This document shows positions 61,621-64,000 of a DNA stretch of 64,000 bases, piece by piece. Positions within the stretch are counted from its first letter, which is position 1; every line of letters begins with the position of its first letter. The DNA comes from Azadirachta indica (Eukaryota; Streptophyta; Magnoliopsida; Sapindales; Meliaceae): assembly GCA_022749755.1 (NCBI GenBank), contig CM040444.1, forward strand, positions 14,346,274-14,410,273, read 5' to 3'. The notes under the pieces are model-generated. The model had not been told where the DNA came from. It was given only the letters and a program-made list of their open reading frames with translations, and made no database searches. The position numbers and the translations under genes were made by a program.

Positions 61621-63905
61621 TTACAGCACGGTGTCTAAAAACTCGCTTACTGTAGTGTACTTCAAGTGTGGATAGGGTTGTGTTCCATCTAATCCCCCGG
61701 AGGACTCAAAGTCGAAGTATGTATGATCTCCCTTTACAAAGACAGAGTATACGAAAATCATCTCCATGTTGTCGGGATATGGGGTCTCTGCGAGAAAACA
61801 AGCTGCAAGTTTGGTATCATTTTAAAAAAGCAAAGAAGAAGTGCACCACTCACGGGTTCCAACAAGAAATGTAGAAAAGCACATTATACTAGCCCCTTGT
61901 TCTGCATTCATCCCTACAATGTGCATTCTGAAACAAGAGCAAAACATTTTGCGGTTAGTCCTCTGTCCTAAACTGGTTGGGATTCCACATCATCCCAATA
62001 TGATTAAACATGCCTTGAAGAATATTATGCGCAAGTGTTATACCTCTACTATGCTTAAGTTATCCAGCATACCTTAATCTCTCTGGTCAAGCATTCAACT
62101 ATTACTAGTGCTTATTAATCCACATCCTCACTCTGGCATTTAAACTATTAATCTTTTCCCCCTTCTAAGGCCAGATGCCATTACCGAACTGGCTGTTGTA
62201 GCTTATTCTTAGTTATTCATTATCAGTCAAGTAATTATAATTTGTGTGTTGCTATACTAAGAGCTGTACTTAAACAGTAATCAAATAAAGTATATAATGC
62301 CAAAATACCTTCAATTTTGTTAAGAAGTTCCTCTTCTGGCAAAAAATCTTCTCAAGCTTCTTACCCATCTTACTCTCCCAAGTCTCAACGAGCTTGTTCA
62401 TGGAGTAAACATTTCCCGCGGGTCTGAGATACAACAACTTATTCAATGTATGTGGATCGTCCACTGCATTACCTGATAGCGACAACGTCAATGTCTTTCA
62501 CAAAGACACCTACATGGAAACCAAAGGAAGATGCACCAAATCACCAGTGCCAACTATCCAGAAAATAGAACTAACAAAACTGCCGGGCCAAATTAATCAA
62601 AAGGAGTAGAGTCAAATCTTGATCAGAAATTAAAACCTTCAGTGTTTCCGTCTCCAAAAATTGCGACCTTGTCCCTGGGAGGAGCTTTTATGCCTGGTTG
62701 GACAACTGATGGGAGTAAATAGCTCATCAATAGGTTGCAGGAGATTTAGGTATAAGGAATGCCTTCAGCTTCTACGAGATGCCGAATCTCACATTTCCCC
62801 GAATAGAAATTGTTATCAAAGTCGGAAATCTGAGTTGTTTCTGGATCTACTCCAAATTTTGAAGGACTGAACCTCTGAAATAACTTACTTATTCGCGAAT
62901 CTTATTTAACAAGAGAACCAACTTTGATTGATTTATGCATACATGCATATGTACAATTTATACAAAATTATAGACGCATATGCCAGCATACTAAAGTTAT
63001 AGCTTCTAAAGTTTCTAATGTAGTTAGTTCACTCTTTGTAGAATGTAAGCATCATTGTCCAGAGGAAATGCACCTAATATCTTGACAGCAGCCTCAACTG
63101 TGATAGTAATAATTAGTTAAGAAAAGATGAGCCCACCAGTCAATTATATGTAATTAAACCTCCAAAAGAAATAAGATCATATGACATAATGAAACTTAAG
63201 CGAGGGAAAGGAATAAATTCAACAAGTAAAAAGAATATCTACAACATTTCTGAACAAGATTCTCACCTTGCTATTGCAAAACTTTGACAAATATCTGACA
63301 CCAAAGCAACAATGTACTCGTCCAAAATATATGTGCAAAGAAAATCTAAACACAAGCTACAATCTGTCAAACTTCACAGGTTTTTATGCAGAATTATATC
63401 AGGTTTACTTCCTCTAGAGTCAGTCTAGCAACTAGCATCTTTAAAAACACAAACATTGAGTTTGCAAGCAAATGAAGTGATTAAACCAAGATTAGAGGGG
63501 AAAAAACAGGCATACGAATAATAGCAATCAATGACCAAGCGACTAATCATGAATAAAAAGATTTTAAAGATCAAAGTGATGAACAAATTAAACATTTACA
63601 GTTTATAACCTTGATGCAACCGGCATTCTTGATAACTCCAATGAGAAGCTTCTGATCAAGAACTTGTTTAGATGGAATTGCACATAACGCTACATCCACT
63701 TGCTTCACTGCTTCAATGAGACTCTTGCCATCTTCCAAGGATCCCTAACACTCAAAGCCAGACTAAGAAATTAAAAGAAAAAATTAAAAAGAAAACCCTC
63801 CATGAATATGAGAAGACAAAGCAAAAGGAAACAATTTCAAAGGGGAGAGAGGAGGTAGAAATTCTGACCTTCTCTATTTCTGAGGACTTCACTCTTCTTC
63901 TCCAT
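61621..63905 (-). pseudogene. Isoflavone-reductase-family pseudogene (At4g34540-like clade)
   Basis: Five exon remnants on minus: 63905-63869, 63744-63610, 62874-62637, 62509-62309, 61787-61621. Exons 2, 3 and 5 have exactly the lengths of the intact PCBER (135, 238, 167). The last exon (ETPYPDNMEMIFVYSVFVKG, GDHTYFDFES, ending SEFLDTVL) matches the divergent IFR branch of At4g34540 rather than PCBER. Damage: exon 1 keeps only about a dozen codons after MEKKSEV, so the NADPH-binding Rossmann loop is gone; TAA replaces Tyr in the PYTYISCN motif of exon 3; exon 4 has a 2-nt loss with TAA near 62476 and a 1-nt loss near 62340. It cannot make a working reductase. Confidence 0.88.
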
Positions 63906-64000
63906 TTCTCACTAACGTCTGCAGAGGCGAGTTTCCTGTTTTAGTTTTAACTGTTTCGTTTTGTACTTTGGTTCCACGGTTTTGAGTTTGATTGACCCTG
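63906..64000. other. Window edge
   Basis: Only 95 bases upstream of the pseudogene; nothing recognised. Confidence 0.4.

Noticed and set aside
63040..63110. Short minus-strand open stretch (VEAAVKILGAFPLD) inside the IFR pseudogene
   Set aside because: It does not match the IFR family at that position and is too short to assign; left as intron.

Overview
The window is nuclear DNA from a eudicot plant. The genes carry GT-AG introns, the intergenic DNA is very AT-rich with many (TA)n tracts, and the gene set is plant-specific (plastid ADP-glucose pyrophosphorylase, defensins, isoflavone-reductase-like genes, a PCH1-type protein). Species cannot be fixed from sequence alone.

Layout. (1) About 2.0-17.8 kb is a plus-strand tandem array of secreted plant defensin genes, each with a signal-peptide exon, a phase-1 intron and one exon for an eight-cysteine mature peptide. 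Three copies look intact (5.8, 12.6 and 15.4 kb). One (2.4 kb) is intact except that splicing would create a stop. Three are pseudogenes (7.0, 10.5 and 17.1 kb), and a lone 3'-UTR relic lies at 9.2 kb. (2) 18.7-31 kb holds three intact plus-strand genes: ribosomal protein eS25, the AGPase large subunit (14 coding exons) and a four-CBS SnRK1-gamma-type protein. (3) 32.2-36.8 kb is a minus-strand PCH1-like gene with two single-base frame breaks. (4) 37-42 kb is gene-poor, with a 1-kb non-autonomous transposon bounded by ~100-bp inverted repeats and a decayed PPR fragment. (5) 42.4-51.7 kb has RER1 and an SPB1/FtsJ rRNA methyltransferase gene, both on plus. (6) 52.4-63.9 kb has three minus-strand isoflavone-reductase-family loci sharing one five-exon plan: an intact PCBER, a close paralogue with a 14-nt deletion and a 1-nt insertion, and a more distant pseudogene. 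A plus-strand BCS1-like AAA-ATPase gene with an altered Walker A motif lies between the last two.

Functional picture. Most single genes are housekeeping: translation (eS25), ribosome assembly (SPB1), ER retrieval (RER1), starch synthesis (AGPase) and energy signalling (CBS/SnRK1 gamma). The multicopy families are secreted defence peptides and phenylpropanoid reductases; both show active duplication, recombination and decay.

Several otherwise well-preserved genes (PCH1-like twice, SPB1, the AAA-ATPase) are broken only by an apparent one-base deletion. That pattern suggests residual indel errors in the assembly at least as much as real pseudogenes, so read-level checks are needed before calling those genes dead. 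Exon borders were set by hand from GT/AG sites, reading frame and family knowledge.
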